DNA of 55,343 nt from Bacillus thermozeamaize. Its GTDB lineage: Bacteria; Bacillota; Bacilli; ZCTH02-B2. The stretch lies in assembly GCA_002159075.1 (NCBI GenBank), contig LZRT01000107.1, positions 1-55,343 of the forward strand, written 5' to 3'. Within the stretch, counting starts at the first letter, position 1, and each line of letters starts with the position of its first letter. This document shows, piece after piece, positions 27,650-34,961 of the stretch. A model generated the notes under the pieces. It was not told the DNA's origin and ran no database searches. It saw only the letters and a list, made by a program, of their open reading frames with translations. The position numbers and the translations under genes are program-made.

Positions 27650-27678
27650 AATATAGCTGATAAGAAGCAGCTTTTCAA
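27650..27678 (-). promoter_or_regulatory. Sigma-A promoter of glmU
   Basis: TTGAAA (27673-27678) and TATATT (27650-27655) with a 17-bp spacer on the minus strand, about 30 nt before the glmU start codon and after the spoVG terminator. Confidence 0.72.
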
Positions 27679-27693
27679 GAAAGGAACGCGCGC

Positions 27694-27742
27694 AAAAAAA
27701 AGGTAAGCGGACATCTGCAACATGCGTACATGCGCTTACCTT
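27694..27742 (-). terminator. Terminator of spoVG
   Basis: AAGGTAAGCG and CGCTTACCTT form a perfect 10-bp stem around a loop that itself contains complementary CATG pairs, followed by a run of T residues on the minus strand, 20 nt after spoVG. Confidence 0.85.
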
Positions 27743-27761
27743 GGCTCTCATCGTGATTCGG

Positions 27762-28055
27762 TTATGCGCCTGCTTCTACCTCATCGTTCATCGCACGGCC
27801 ACCCGCTGCCCGTTCATAGGCAGCCAGTACGGCATATTGGATCTTCTCCCGCGTGGATGCCGAAATCGGATGGGCGATATCCCTGAACTCACCATCCGGC
27901 ATCCGTTTGCTGGGCATCGCCACAAACATGCCATTGTTTCCGTCGATGACGCGAATATCGTGGACGACAAATTCGTTATCAATGGTAATCGATGCGATCG
28001 CCTTCATCCGTCCTTCTCCATTGACCCTGCGCAGGCGAACATCCGTAATCTCCAT
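27762..28055 (-). CDS. spoVG: Regulator SpoVG
   Basis: A small nucleic-acid-binding regulator, conserved across Bacillota, with roles in septation, sporulation and gene control. The 97-aa protein starts [11 protein letters not shown] and contains [18 protein letters not shown] and F-V-A-M-P-S-K-R, all hallmark segments. The ribosome site AAAGGTGGTG resembles that of B. subtilis spoVG. A perfect sigma-H promoter precedes it and a terminator follows. Confidence 0.98.
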   Translation of the reverse strand: MEITDVRLRRVNGEGRMKAIASITIDNEFVVHDIRVIDGNNGMFVAMPSKRMPDGEFRDIAHPISASTREKIQYAVLAAYERAAGGRAMNDEVEAGA

Positions 28056-28119
28056 GTTCAGCCACCACCTTTGCCATGAAATTCCCTCTTTTGAAAAAGT
28101 TAATATGGTTCAAGTACAT

Positions 28120-28148
28120 TTATTCTACACAAGCATTCAAATTCCTGC
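28120..28148 (-). promoter_or_regulatory. Sigma-H promoter of spoVG
   Basis: GCAGGAATT (28140-28148) and GTAGAATAA (28120-28128) with 11 bp between them on the minus strand. Both fit the sigma-H consensus RNAGGAWWW and RNNGAATWW at every position. B. subtilis spoVG is a classic sigma-H gene. Confidence 0.88.
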
Positions 28149-28165
28149 TTCAAATGTACAAATTT

Positions 28166-28540
28166 TTACGATAGATAGGCGATGGCTTCCATTTCCACGA
28201 GCGCCCCTTTCGGCAATGCGGACACCTCAACGGTGAAACGGGCAGGCTTGACATGCCCCAGGTATTGTTCATAAATCGCGTTCACCGTCGCAAAATGAGA
28301 AAGATCGGTGAGAAACAATCCTACCTTGACCACCTGTTCCCATGAGGCGCCCGCAGCCTCCAGGATCGCCTGGACATTGCGGAACACCTGGTGAACCTGT
28401 TCTTCAATCCCCCCTTCCACCAGTTGACCGGCAGGCGTGAGGGGGATTTGGCCGGAGACAAACAGGAGATTCCCCGCCTGAACAGCCTGTGAATAGGGGC
28501 CGATGGCCTGCGGCGCCTTGTCGGTAGCGATCCGTTTCAT
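28166..28540 (-). CDS. ridA: RidA family reactive enamine/imine deaminase (YabJ)
   Basis: Hydrolyses reactive 2-aminoacrylate-type intermediates. In B. subtilis YabJ lies beside purR and affects purine-gene control. The 124-aa trimer-forming protein has A-P-x-A-I-G-P-Y-S-Q-A near residues 8-18, F-V-S-G-Q-I-P-L-T, and the active-site Arg in P-A-R-F-T-V-E near residue 105. Start ATG 28540 has GGGAGGG upstream. It follows purR after 85 nt. Confidence 0.95.
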   Translation of the reverse strand: MKRIATDKAPQAIGPYSQAVQAGNLLFVSGQIPLTPAGQLVEGGIEEQVHQVFRNVQAILEAAGASWEQVVKVGLFLTDLSHFATVNAIYEQYLGHVKPARFTVEVSALPKGALVEMEAIAYLS

Positions 28541-28625
28541 GACGAATAATCCCTCCCGCATACTCATATTCTGATGCTTGATCGAATGGACACCATGACG
28601 TTCGAATCACGGCACGGTGGTGGCT

Positions 28626-29444
28626 TCAGCGAAAGAAATCCAGGATATTGCCGGGGACCACCCGCACTCTCCCCGCCTGCTCATCGACGTCCACCAGGCG
28701 GGCAATGGAAACATAATCTTTAACCAGGCGGGAGTCGGTGATGGCCGATTCGACAAAGACGCCAATGCCCGCCGGCTCGGCGCCGAATTCCTTGAGCAGC
28801 TCCAGCATGCCGTTCAGCGTCCCGCCTGCCTTCATGAAATCATCGACAATCAAAACCCGCGAACCCTCTGACAAGGATCGCCGGGCAAGGGACATGGTTT
28901 GCACGTGGCGCCGCGAACCGGACACATAATTGATGGAGACGAAGGATCCTTCCCCGATATGCTGATCCCTGCGCACCACAACCACCGGCAAATGAAGGCA
29001 ATAAGCCAGTGAATAAGCCAGCGGGATCCCCTTCATCTCAATCGTCATCACCACTTCCGATTTCTGGCGGGCGAAAACCGTGGCGAACAGACGCCCCAAG
29101 GCAAAGATAAAAGCCGGATCCCCGAGCAGATCAGACATGTACAAATAGCCTCCAGGCAAGAGCCGATCCGGATCGGAAAGCTCCCGGCAAACCATGTCAA
29201 TCAGTTGCCTGGCCTCTGTTTCGCCCATGGCCGGCTCAAACCGGACGCCACCGGCTGCGCCGGTAATGGTTTGCAACCGTCCGTGCCCTTGTCCCTCCAA
29301 GACCTCTTTCATGATCGCCAGATCCTCGCTAATCGAGGATTTGGCCGTCCGGTAACGTTCGGAAAAATAACCCAGAGGAACCAGCTGATTCGGCCGCAAC
29401 GCCAATTGATACGTCATATCCACCAGTCGGGAACTTCTCTTCAC
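28626..29444 (-). CDS. purR: Purine operon repressor PurR
   Basis: Represses purine synthesis genes; PRPP relieves it. The 272-aa protein has an N-terminal winged helix (about 1-70; L-V-D-M-T-Y-Q-L and S-S-I-S-E-D-L) and a PRTase-like domain with the PRPP loop V-L-I-V-D-D-F-M-K-A-G-G-T at about 197-209. GTG 29444 was chosen because AAAGGA lies 9 nt upstream and the start then matches the family. It follows ispE after 43 nt, as in B. subtilis. Confidence 0.95.
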   Translation of the reverse strand: MKRSSRLVDMTYQLALRPNQLVPLGYFSERYRTAKSSISEDLAIMKEVLEGQGHGRLQTITGAAGGVRFEPAMGETEARQLIDMVCRELSDPDRLLPGGYLYMSDLLGDPAFIFALGRLFATVFARQKSEVVMTIEMKGIPLAYSLAYCLHLPVVVVRRDQHIGEGSFVSINYVSGSRRHVQTMSLARRSLSEGSRVLIVDDFMKAGGTLNGMLELLKEFGAEPAGIGVFVESAITDSRLVKDYVSIARLVDVDEQAGRVRVVPGNILDFFR

Positions 29445-29487
29445 AACAACGTTTCCTTTCTCATTCATTTTATCAGGCGCTCACCTT

Positions 29488-30360
29488 TCAGGTGCTCATT
29501 GGACGTTTTCCCAGCAGACGAACCATATACACCTCTTTGCAAAACCCTTTCAGGCCATGCAGCAGCCTGCGGGCGCGAGATTCCTGCTGGAACAGGGCGT
29601 ATACCGTGGGGCCGCTGCCCGACATCAAAACCCCTTCGCTGCTGAAACGGAGCATCTGCTCTTTGAGGCGTGCCACTTCCGGATATTTACGGAAAACAAA
29701 CGGTTCCAAAACATTCCTCATCTGGCGTGCCACGCCGTGAAAATCGTTGCGGGCGAGGGAAGCGATGAGCGATTCGGTCTTGGGCCTCGCGGTGATCTGC
29801 GCCAGATCCAGATCGCTGTAAACATCAGCGGTCGAAATGCTAATCGGAGGCTTGGCCAGGACGACCCAGCAGGGCGGCATGGCGGGCAGCTCCTCGATGC
29901 ATTCACCGCGCCCCGTCGCGCGCGCCGTCCCCTGGACCAGACAAAAAGGCACATCGGATCCCAGTTGCGTGCCCAACTCCATGAGCTCATCAAGCGAAGC
30001 GCCAAGCTTCCAAAGCTGGTTCAAGCCCTTCAACACCGCGGCGGCGTCGCTGCTGCCGCCCGCCAGTCCGGCGGCAACCGGTATTTCCTTGGCAATGGCA
30101 ATGGTCACGCCCCGGTCAATGCGGAATCGCTCCCGCACCAACTCCGCCGCTCTCCATGCCAGGTTCCGGGCGTCCTGGGGGATGACGCCGGAATTGGTGA
30201 CCAAATGAATCCGGCCATCGGCGCGGTCTTCCAGAGTAATCCGATCGGCCAGGTCGATCGTCGTCATGACCATATCCACTTCATGATAACCGTCCGGACG
30301 CTTATGCAATACGTCCAGGGACAGGTTGATCTTGGCCGGCGCCTTGACGAACACGTTCAA
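29488..30360 (-). CDS. ispE: 4-diphosphocytidyl-2-C-methyl-D-erythritol kinase
   Basis: GHMP kinase of the MEP isoprenoid pathway. The 290-aa protein starts with [12 protein letters not shown] and has the ATP-binding [10 protein letters not shown] at about residues 98-107, then the conserved M-S-G-S-G-P-T near residue 246. TTG 30360 is chosen as start: GGAGG lies 7 nt upstream and other IspE proteins begin here. It follows the sspF terminator and has a candidate promoter overlapping it. Confidence 0.95.
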   Translation of the reverse strand: MNVFVKAPAKINLSLDVLHKRPDGYHEVDMVMTTIDLADRITLEDRADGRIHLVTNSGVIPQDARNLAWRAAELVRERFRIDRGVTIAIAKEIPVAAGLAGGSSDAAAVLKGLNQLWKLGASLDELMELGTQLGSDVPFCLVQGTARATGRGECIEELPAMPPCWVVLAKPPISISTADVYSDLDLAQITARPKTESLIASLARNDFHGVARQMRNVLEPFVFRKYPEVARLKEQMLRFSSEGVLMSGSGPTVYALFQQESRARRLLHGLKGFCKEVYMVRLLGKRPMST

Positions 30361-30415
30361 CGGTCTGCCTCCATCATGGAAAAATGGAACTCTCCACATC
30401 TGCTATACGCTGAAC

Positions 30416-30445
30416 ATTGTACCACAGGTGTTTCAGCTGTTCCAA
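30416..30445 (-). promoter_or_regulatory. Candidate sigma-A promoter of ispE-purR
   Basis: TTGGAA (30440-30445) and TACAAT (30416-30421) with an 18-bp spacer on the minus strand. The -35 box abuts the sspF terminator T-run. Confidence 0.5.
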
Positions 30446-30475
30446 AAAAAAGGAACCGGAAATCTCCGGTTCCTT
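30444..30475 (-). terminator. Terminator of sspF
   Basis: AAGGAACCGGA, a 4-nt loop and TCCGGTTCCTT followed by a T-run on the minus strand. The stem is 11 bp and lies 14 nt after the sspF stop. Confidence 0.92.
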
Positions 30476-30488
30476 TCGACGCAACAGT

Positions 30489-30674
30489 TTACTTGGACTG
30501 GCCCTTGCGCAGGCTTTCCTCAGCGATCTGGATGGCTCGTTTGACCATGTTCCCAGCATCCCGGGTGGTAATCCCACCCCAACCTTCTTTCTGCAAGGTG
30601 TCGTAAAAGCCCAATTCCTTGGCCAATTCCAGCTTGAATTCTTCAGACATCACGCCGCGGTTGCGCCGGGACAT
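30489..30674 (-). CDS. sspF: Alpha/beta-type small acid-soluble spore protein SspF
   Basis: A DNA-binding SASP of the forespore, 61 aa, the same length as B. subtilis SspF. It starts S-R-R-N-R-G-V-M-S and contains [17 protein letters not shown], then [10 protein letters not shown], close to the SspF subgroup. Start ATG 30674 has AAGGAGG upstream; the longer ORF upstream begins with a poly-Leu stretch formed by the veg terminator. A forespore (sigma-G) promoter is expected but only a weak -10 (CAAACTA) can be seen. Confidence 0.96.
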   Translation of the reverse strand: MSRRNRGVMSEEFKLELAKELGFYDTLQKEGWGGITTRDAGNMVKRAIQIAEESLRKGQSK

Positions 30675-30697
30675 CCGAAACCTCCTTCCTGTTGCGC

Positions 30698-30729
30698 GCC
30701 CCGTTGCAGGGGCAAGGATAGTTTGCCCC
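30698..30729 (-). repeat. Overlapping inverted repeats before sspF
   Basis: GGGGCAA pairs with TTGCCCC (30709-30729), and the same CCCC segment can pair with GGGGC further on (30698-30713). The two hairpins would exclude each other in RNA. They may simply be promoter DNA, since the sspF start site is unknown. Confidence 0.5.
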
Positions 30730-30738
30730 GTTCCCGCC

Positions 30739-30780
30739 AAAAAAAGCAGCAGCAGTAGAACCAAGTTCTACTGCTGCTGG
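30739..30780 (-). terminator. Terminator of veg
   Basis: A long near-perfect stem (CAGCAGCAGTAGAAC with GTTCTACTGCTGCTG) with a 3-nt loop, followed by seven T residues on the minus strand, directly after the veg stop codon. Confidence 0.95.
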
Positions 30781-31065
30781 TTATTGTTTCACCTGTTTAT
30801 ATTGAATCCGCACGTATTCGTCGTTGTCTCTGCAGATCGTAAGCTCCACCGTTTCCGTCAATACATCCGCATAACTGTAAGAGACGCGCTTCGGTGAGTT
30901 GCTTTCCTGATCCAGCCGGATGGTGAACACGGAAGGATAGGTTTCTTCCAGCACGCCGCTCCGTTCAATCGTCCGCTTCCGGCCGCCATTGGCACGGATC
31001 ATCACTTTTTCGCCAAGATGAGCATCCAATACCCGTTTAATCTCCATCAAGGCAGGATTGGCCAC
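30781..31065 (-). CDS. veg: Veg protein
   Basis: A 94-aa protein of the Veg family, linked in B. subtilis to biofilm matrix control and spore germination. It contains [16 protein letters not shown] and [11 protein letters not shown], which are hallmark segments. It has two strong tandem sigma-A promoters and its own terminator, consistent with the very high vegetative expression known for this gene. Confidence 0.97.
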   Translation of the reverse strand: MANPALMEIKRVLDAHLGEKVMIRANGGRKRTIERSGVLEETYPSVFTIRLDQESNSPKRVSYSYADVLTETVELTICRDNDEYVRIQYKQVKQ

Positions 31066-31123
31066 GAATTACCCACTCCCTTGGAACCCAGAAATTTAGA
31101 ATTCCCGCACGAATTCCTAAAAC

Positions 31124-31152
31124 AGTATAACATAAATTGATTCAGATGTCAA
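31124..31152 (-). promoter_or_regulatory. veg proximal sigma-A promoter
   Basis: TTGACA (31147-31152) and TATACT (31124-31129) with a 17-bp spacer on the minus strand. This is nearly consensus. Confidence 0.88.
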
Positions 31153-31161
31153 AAATGATGA

Positions 31162-31191
31162 ATTATAACAAAACCCGTTTTCTCTTGTCAA
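31162..31191 (-). promoter_or_regulatory. veg distal sigma-A promoter
   Basis: TTGACA (31186-31191) and TATAAT (31162-31167) are both consensus hexamers, with an 18-bp spacer on the minus strand. The -35 box overlaps the yabG stop codon region. Confidence 0.85.
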
Positions 31192-32094
31192 TCACTTTTT
31201 TCCATTATCTGAGGTGATTCGTTCTCCAAGGAATGGGGCATCCCCCGCCGATAGCCTCCCCGCGTCTCCAGCCCGCCTATCCCTTCAATGCCGGTGATGG
31301 TTCGTTTCGCCACCTCCATCACATCCACTGTTTCTCCGATGGGGGTATAGGCGATCATCTGGGCGACAAAAACGGGGTCATAAGTGTGAATCATGATGCG
31401 GCCTGGCGAACTGGCAAAATTGGCTCCCGCCTCGAGGAGCGCCTCAAAATGGGATTGGCAGCCACCGGCGAAAATCACCAGCCCGTCCAGGTGTTTTTCG
31501 TACCGGCGCGCCGCTTTGACAGCCTCGGCATAATGGGCTGAATGGCGGTAGTTTGCCAGCGAGTGAACGCTTCCCTGCCGCTTAATCAGCCCGTCGTGAC
31601 CCGTGAGGATGAGAATGTCAGGGGTCACTTTGGCCAGGAGCGAACCGACCGAGGCCGCCATCTCCGCTTCCCGGAGGTGCACCCCTACGACGGGGACAGA
31701 CAATCGTTTATACAAGTTGAGGCATTTCTTCAAATAATCGGAATCCCCATCCAGATGCAACACCTTGGCCGGGTGCTCAAAGTAATTTTTTTTTTACCTC
31801 TTCCGGCAATACTCCTTCACGCTCATACCAGTCACTTTTTTCCGCAAGCCAATGGCGATCCTGATGAATCAGCCGGAGCGATTCCTCCTCCAGGATCTTC
31901 AGCTGCTGATGGCGTTCGGCAAGCGCTTCTTCACTGATGTGCTGCAAATCATCCAGCGGGGCATCTGCAATCAGGCGCACATCAAACCCTTTCAGCACCG
32001 CTTCGCGCCGTCCCGGGTGAACCTCCTTAATCACAAACACGACGTCATGCTGGTATGACTTGCGCGTCACCTTGTCTCCAGGTTGAAACAGCAA
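31188..32094 (-). pseudogene. yabG: Sporulation-specific protease YabG, frameshifted at a ten-A run
   Basis: YabG is a mother-cell protease that trims spore coat proteins. Here it is split into two frames. The first (31777-32094, start TTG with GGGGGGAGAAGGGG upstream) begins L-F-Q-P-G-D-K-V-T-R-K-S-Y and ends at TGA soon after E-V-K-K-K-L-L. The second continues K-V-L-H-L-D-G-D and holds G-H-D-G, F-A-G-G-C-Q-S-H-F-E and A-N-F-A-S-S-P. The joint is a run of ten A residues (31786-31795); with nine As the frames join as E-V-K-K-N-Y-F-E-H-P-A-K-V-L-H-L-D, matching known YabG. Polymerase slippage, a real mutation or an assembly error could explain it. Total length would be about 301 aa. Confidence 0.88.
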
Positions 32095-32166
32095 CCCCTT
32101 CTCCCCCCTCGCTTTCTATAACCTATGCAGCAAGCGTTGAGAGGGGCATGGTCCGCGCAGGATTTT

Positions 32167-32655
32167 TTAGCTGCCGACGTGCGTTTTGCTGAAGCGATCC
32201 GCCACAGCGCTCGCCCCAAAGGCAAACGGCTTGATCTTGGCGGTATACCCTACGGAGGTGACCCAGCCGACCACCTCCTGGATCAACTTGCGGGTCGCGC
32301 CATCCTGACCCACGTCAATGTGAATCTCTACCGGCAAGCCTTTGTAACTTTGCGACAGGCCCAACGCCTGCATCGCCTCGACCACTTCCAGGCTGAACTG
32401 CGTTTCCATGTAGATGCGCTGCCGCAAAGCGTAAACGCTGTGGCCAATCCGCTTCGTATAATAAAAACGGGCACCGCGGCCGACACGGTGAATCACAATG
32501 GCCGTCACAAATTGCGTGAGGCCGCCGTGCCGTTGGGAATCGGTGCCAATGACAATCTTGTATTCCGAATGCGGATCCTGCTGGACATAGCTTTGCATAT
32601 CGGCAAGAACGTCCGCCAAAGACATTTTTCCTTTGCTCGGGCTGACAAAATTCAA
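32167..32655 (-). CDS. ykuK: YkuK family ribonuclease H-like protein (DUF458)
   Basis: A 162-aa protein of the YkuK/DUF458 family, thought to have an RNase H-like fold; its cellular role is unknown. Visible family features are I-V-I-G-T-D-S-Q-R-H with a conserved Asp, T-A-I-V-I-H-R and V-E-I-H-I-D-V-G near the end. I chose TTG 32655 because AGGGAGG lies 8 nt upstream and this start falls just after rsmA; ATG 32685 within rsmA is the alternative. It follows rsmA in the same direction and probably shares its transcript. Confidence 0.85.
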   Translation of the reverse strand: MNFVSPSKGKMSLADVLADMQSYVQQDPHSEYKIVIGTDSQRHGGLTQFVTAIVIHRVGRGARFYYTKRIGHSVYALRQRIYMETQFSLEVVEAMQALGLSQSYKGLPVEIHIDVGQDGATRKLIQEVVGWVTSVGYTAKIKPFAFGASAVADRFSKTHVGS

Positions 32656-32668
32656 CCGAGGTTCCTCC

Positions 32669-33580
32669 CTAGACCAGTTTTCCATCCCATCCGGAAAAGT
32701 ACTCACTCAGCTTGGCAAACTCCTGGAGGCTCAGCGTTTCTGCACGCCGCTCCGGCTGCACTCCGAGACTTCGCAACGCTTCCGCCAACCCGTCTTTTGA
32801 ACCCCCGGGAAAAAGCGCCATCAAATTGTTCAACAAGGTTTTGCGCCGCCTGGAAAAAGCAGCCCGTACGACCTGGAAAAACCAATCCGGATCGGAAACC
32901 GCCACCGGCGGCTGATTGCGGACAGCAAGGCGGATGACCTGGGACATGACGTTGGGCGGCGGCATAAAGGCGTTTTTCGGGACATCGCACACCCATCGGA
33001 TCTCAGCGTGATACTGCGCAAATACGCTCAAGGATCCATACGCTTTGCTGCCGGGCGCCGCTGTCAGACGCTCCGCCACCTCTTTTTGCATCATCAAGAT
33101 CATTTCGCTCATCGCAAGCGAACCGTTCTCTTTCATCGTAACAGATGATGATGCAAATTCCAAGAACTTTACAAGAATTGGGGTGGTAATATAATATGGC
33201 AAATTGGCTACCACTTTCCAGGCGGAACAGCCTGCAAAATGAGCGGCCAGTTGCCGGAGATCGCACCGGAGGATGTCATCCTGGATCAGCATGACATTGG
33301 AATAGGATGCCAGTTGTTCCTCCAGGATCGGGATCAAGCGCTCGTCCACCTCCACCGCCACCACTTTGCCCGCCTTCTCCGCCAGCGCCTCGGTTAACGC
33401 CCCGAAACCGGGTCCGACCTCCAGGAAGCCTGTGGAAGGATCCGGCGCCGCCGCTGCCACGATCTTCCGAAGGATATTGGGATCGACCAGAAAATGCTGG
33501 CCGAGGCTTTTTTTAAAGGTAAAATTCCGTTCAGCCTGAACCGCTTTCGTCCGGCTGGGCGTCACGATCGGACGCTTCAT
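32669..33580 (-). CDS. rsmA: 16S rRNA dimethyladenosine transferase KsgA/RsmA
   Basis: Dimethylates A1518 and A1519 of 16S rRNA during 30S maturation. The 303-aa protein has S-L-G-Q-H-F-L-V-D near residues 25-33, SAM motif E-V-G-P-G-F-G at about 54-60 and the catalytic N-L-P-Y at 126-129. Start ATG 33580 has GGAGGTG upstream. The gene overlaps rnmV by 50 nt, and the C-terminal coding end of rnmV covers its start. A much longer upstream extension in this frame is only rnmV read out of frame. Confidence 0.97.
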   Translation of the reverse strand: MKRPIVTPSRTKAVQAERNFTFKKSLGQHFLVDPNILRKIVAAAAPDPSTGFLEVGPGFGALTEALAEKAGKVVAVEVDERLIPILEEQLASYSNVMLIQDDILRCDLRQLAAHFAGCSAWKVVANLPYYITTPILVKFLEFASSSVTMKENGSLAMSEMILMMQKEVAERLTAAPGSKAYGSLSVFAQYHAEIRWVCDVPKNAFMPPPNVMSQVIRLAVRNQPPVAVSDPDWFFQVVRAAFSRRRKTLLNNLMALFPGGSKDGLAEALRSLGVQPERRAETLSLQEFAKLSEYFSGWDGKLV

Positions 33581-34133
33581 CCAGGGCACCTCCAACCTCC
33601 CCGAGCAGCTCCAACATGGCCTGCTGAAACTCCTCGCTCGTAATTTGAAACCGTTGCAGCTTTTTATACATTTGTTGCGCGTTTCCGTAGCCGATGCCCA
33701 GTTTCTCTCCCAATTGGACGCGAAGCCTCTTGGCGGAAGCGCTGCCGGCCAGCCCCCATGCGGCATACTCCTCCCAAGAAAGGTGCCGGACGGGTTCCCA
33801 CTGGACACTGCGGGCTCGCTCCAAAGCCCGGCGAATCGCTTCAGGGGAGGCATGTTCCACGCCGATGTCGCCATCTTTCGCCGCTTCCTTGCGGGTGAGA
33901 AAGGCCTGTTTGCAACCGGGCACGGCCGCTGAAATCTCCCGGCGCAGCCGTTCACCCACCACATCCGGGTCAGTCAGAATGATCACGCCCCGCCGCTGTT
34001 GCGCCAGGGCGATCTGCCGGAGCACCGCCGCTGAAAGGGCCGAACCGCCGGTTTCGATCGTCTCCGCCTCCACCGCCCGCTGAACGGCAATCGTGTCATT
34101 TCTTCCTTCGACGACAATGATTTCTTTCAACAT
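33531..34133 (-). CDS. rnmV: Ribonuclease M5
   Basis: Matures 5S rRNA by cutting its precursor together with ribosomal protein L18. The 200-aa protein has a TOPRIM domain with V-V-E-G-R-N-D (Glu near residue 9) and I-L-T-D-P-D near residues 51-56, and a C-terminal DUF4093 part with Y-G-N-A-Q-Q-M-Y-K-K-L. It lies between tatD and rsmA as in B. subtilis, although the rpfB/yabE gene that normally sits beside it is missing. Overlap with rsmA suggests coupling. Confidence 0.95.
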   Translation of the reverse strand: MLKEIIVVEGRNDTIAVQRAVEAETIETGGSALSAAVLRQIALAQQRRGVIILTDPDVVGERLRREISAAVPGCKQAFLTRKEAAKDGDIGVEHASPEAIRRALERARSVQWEPVRHLSWEEYAAWGLAGSASAKRLRVQLGEKLGIGYGNAQQMYKKLQRFQITSEEFQQAMLELLGEVGGALDEASDRDAQPDESGSG

Positions 34134-34154
34134 CTTCCCAGGCTCCTAAAAAGG

Positions 34155-34185
34155 GATAAAAGCACCACCTGAACTCGGCGGTGCT
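34155..34185 (-). terminator. Probable terminator after tatD
   Basis: AGCACC and GGTGCT pair around a 13-nt loop, followed by TTTATCCCTTTTT on the minus strand, just after the tatD stop. The T-run is interrupted, so strength is uncertain. Confidence 0.55.
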
Positions 34186-34187
34186 CC

Positions 34188-34961
34188 TTAAAGCCCCAGC
34201 AGACGCTCGGCATTGACCGTGGTCGCCTCTGCCAGCGCTTCCACAGTCATGCCACGCAGCTGGGCGATGGTCTCTGCCACGTGCAAGACAAAGCCGCTTT
34301 CGTTTCGCTTGCCCCGGTGGGGAACCGGCGCCAGATAGGGAGCATCTGTTTCAAGGAGGAGGCGATCCAGGGGGACCCGCCGGGCCACCTCTTTCGCGTT
34401 TGGCGCATTCTTAAACGTCACCAATCCTCCAAGACCGATGTAGAAATTCATGTTCAGGCAGCGTTTGGCCATCTCCCAATCGCCGGCAAAACAATGCATG
34501 ACGCCGCCGACTTCGGCCGCTCCCTCTTCTTCCAGAATCCGTACCGTATCCTCATCCGCTTCCCGGTTATGTATCACCAGCGGCACCCCAAGCCGCCGGG
34601 CCAGCGCAATCTGACGGCGGAACACCTGATGCTGGACTTCTCTGGGCACCGTATCCCAGTGGTAGTCCAGCCCCACTTCACCGATGGCCACCACCTTCTC
34701 TTCCTGTCGAACCAGGTGAGCCAGCCAGGCCTCCAGTTCATCATCATATTCCGCCGCATCGGTCGGATGGCAGCCAATCGCCGCGTAGACAAACGGATAA
34801 GTATGCGCAAGTTCCAGCGTCGTCCGGATACTCTCGCGGTTGTAGCCGATGTTGACAATCTTCCGCACCCCGGCCGCCTGCGCCCGTGCGATGACCTCCG
34901 GCAAATCGGCCGCAAACTTCCGATCATCCAGATGCGCATGCGTGTCAATCAGGTTCATCAC
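34188..34961 (-). CDS. tatD: TatD family metal-dependent DNase
   Basis: A metallo-hydrolase of the TIM-barrel TatD family (YabD in B. subtilis), with 3'-5' exonuclease activity in studied members. The 257-aa protein shows D-T-H-A-H-L-D at about residues 6-12, the metal-binding E-V-G-L-D-Y-H and H-C-F-A-G, and E-T-D-A-P-Y-L near residue 205. It overlaps metG by 4 nt (ATGA), so the two are translationally coupled. The order metG-tatD is standard in Bacilli. Confidence 0.96.
   Translation of the reverse strand: MMNLIDTHAHLDDRKFAADLPEVIARAQAAGVRKIVNIGYNRESIRTTLELAHTYPFVYAAIGCHPTDAAEYDDELEAWLAHLVRQEEKVVAIGEVGLDYHWDTVPREVQHQVFRRQIALARRLGVPLVIHNREADEDTVRILEEEGAAEVGGVMHCFAGDWEMAKRCLNMNFYIGLGGLVTFKNAPNAKEVARRVPLDRLLLETDAPYLAPVPHRGKRNESGFVLHVAETIAQLRGMTVEALAEATTVNAERLLGL

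Noticed and set aside
33581-33964. A 128-residue upstream extension of the rsmA frame
   Set aside because: This is rnmV read in another frame; the rsmA start with GGAGGTG at 33580 is clear.
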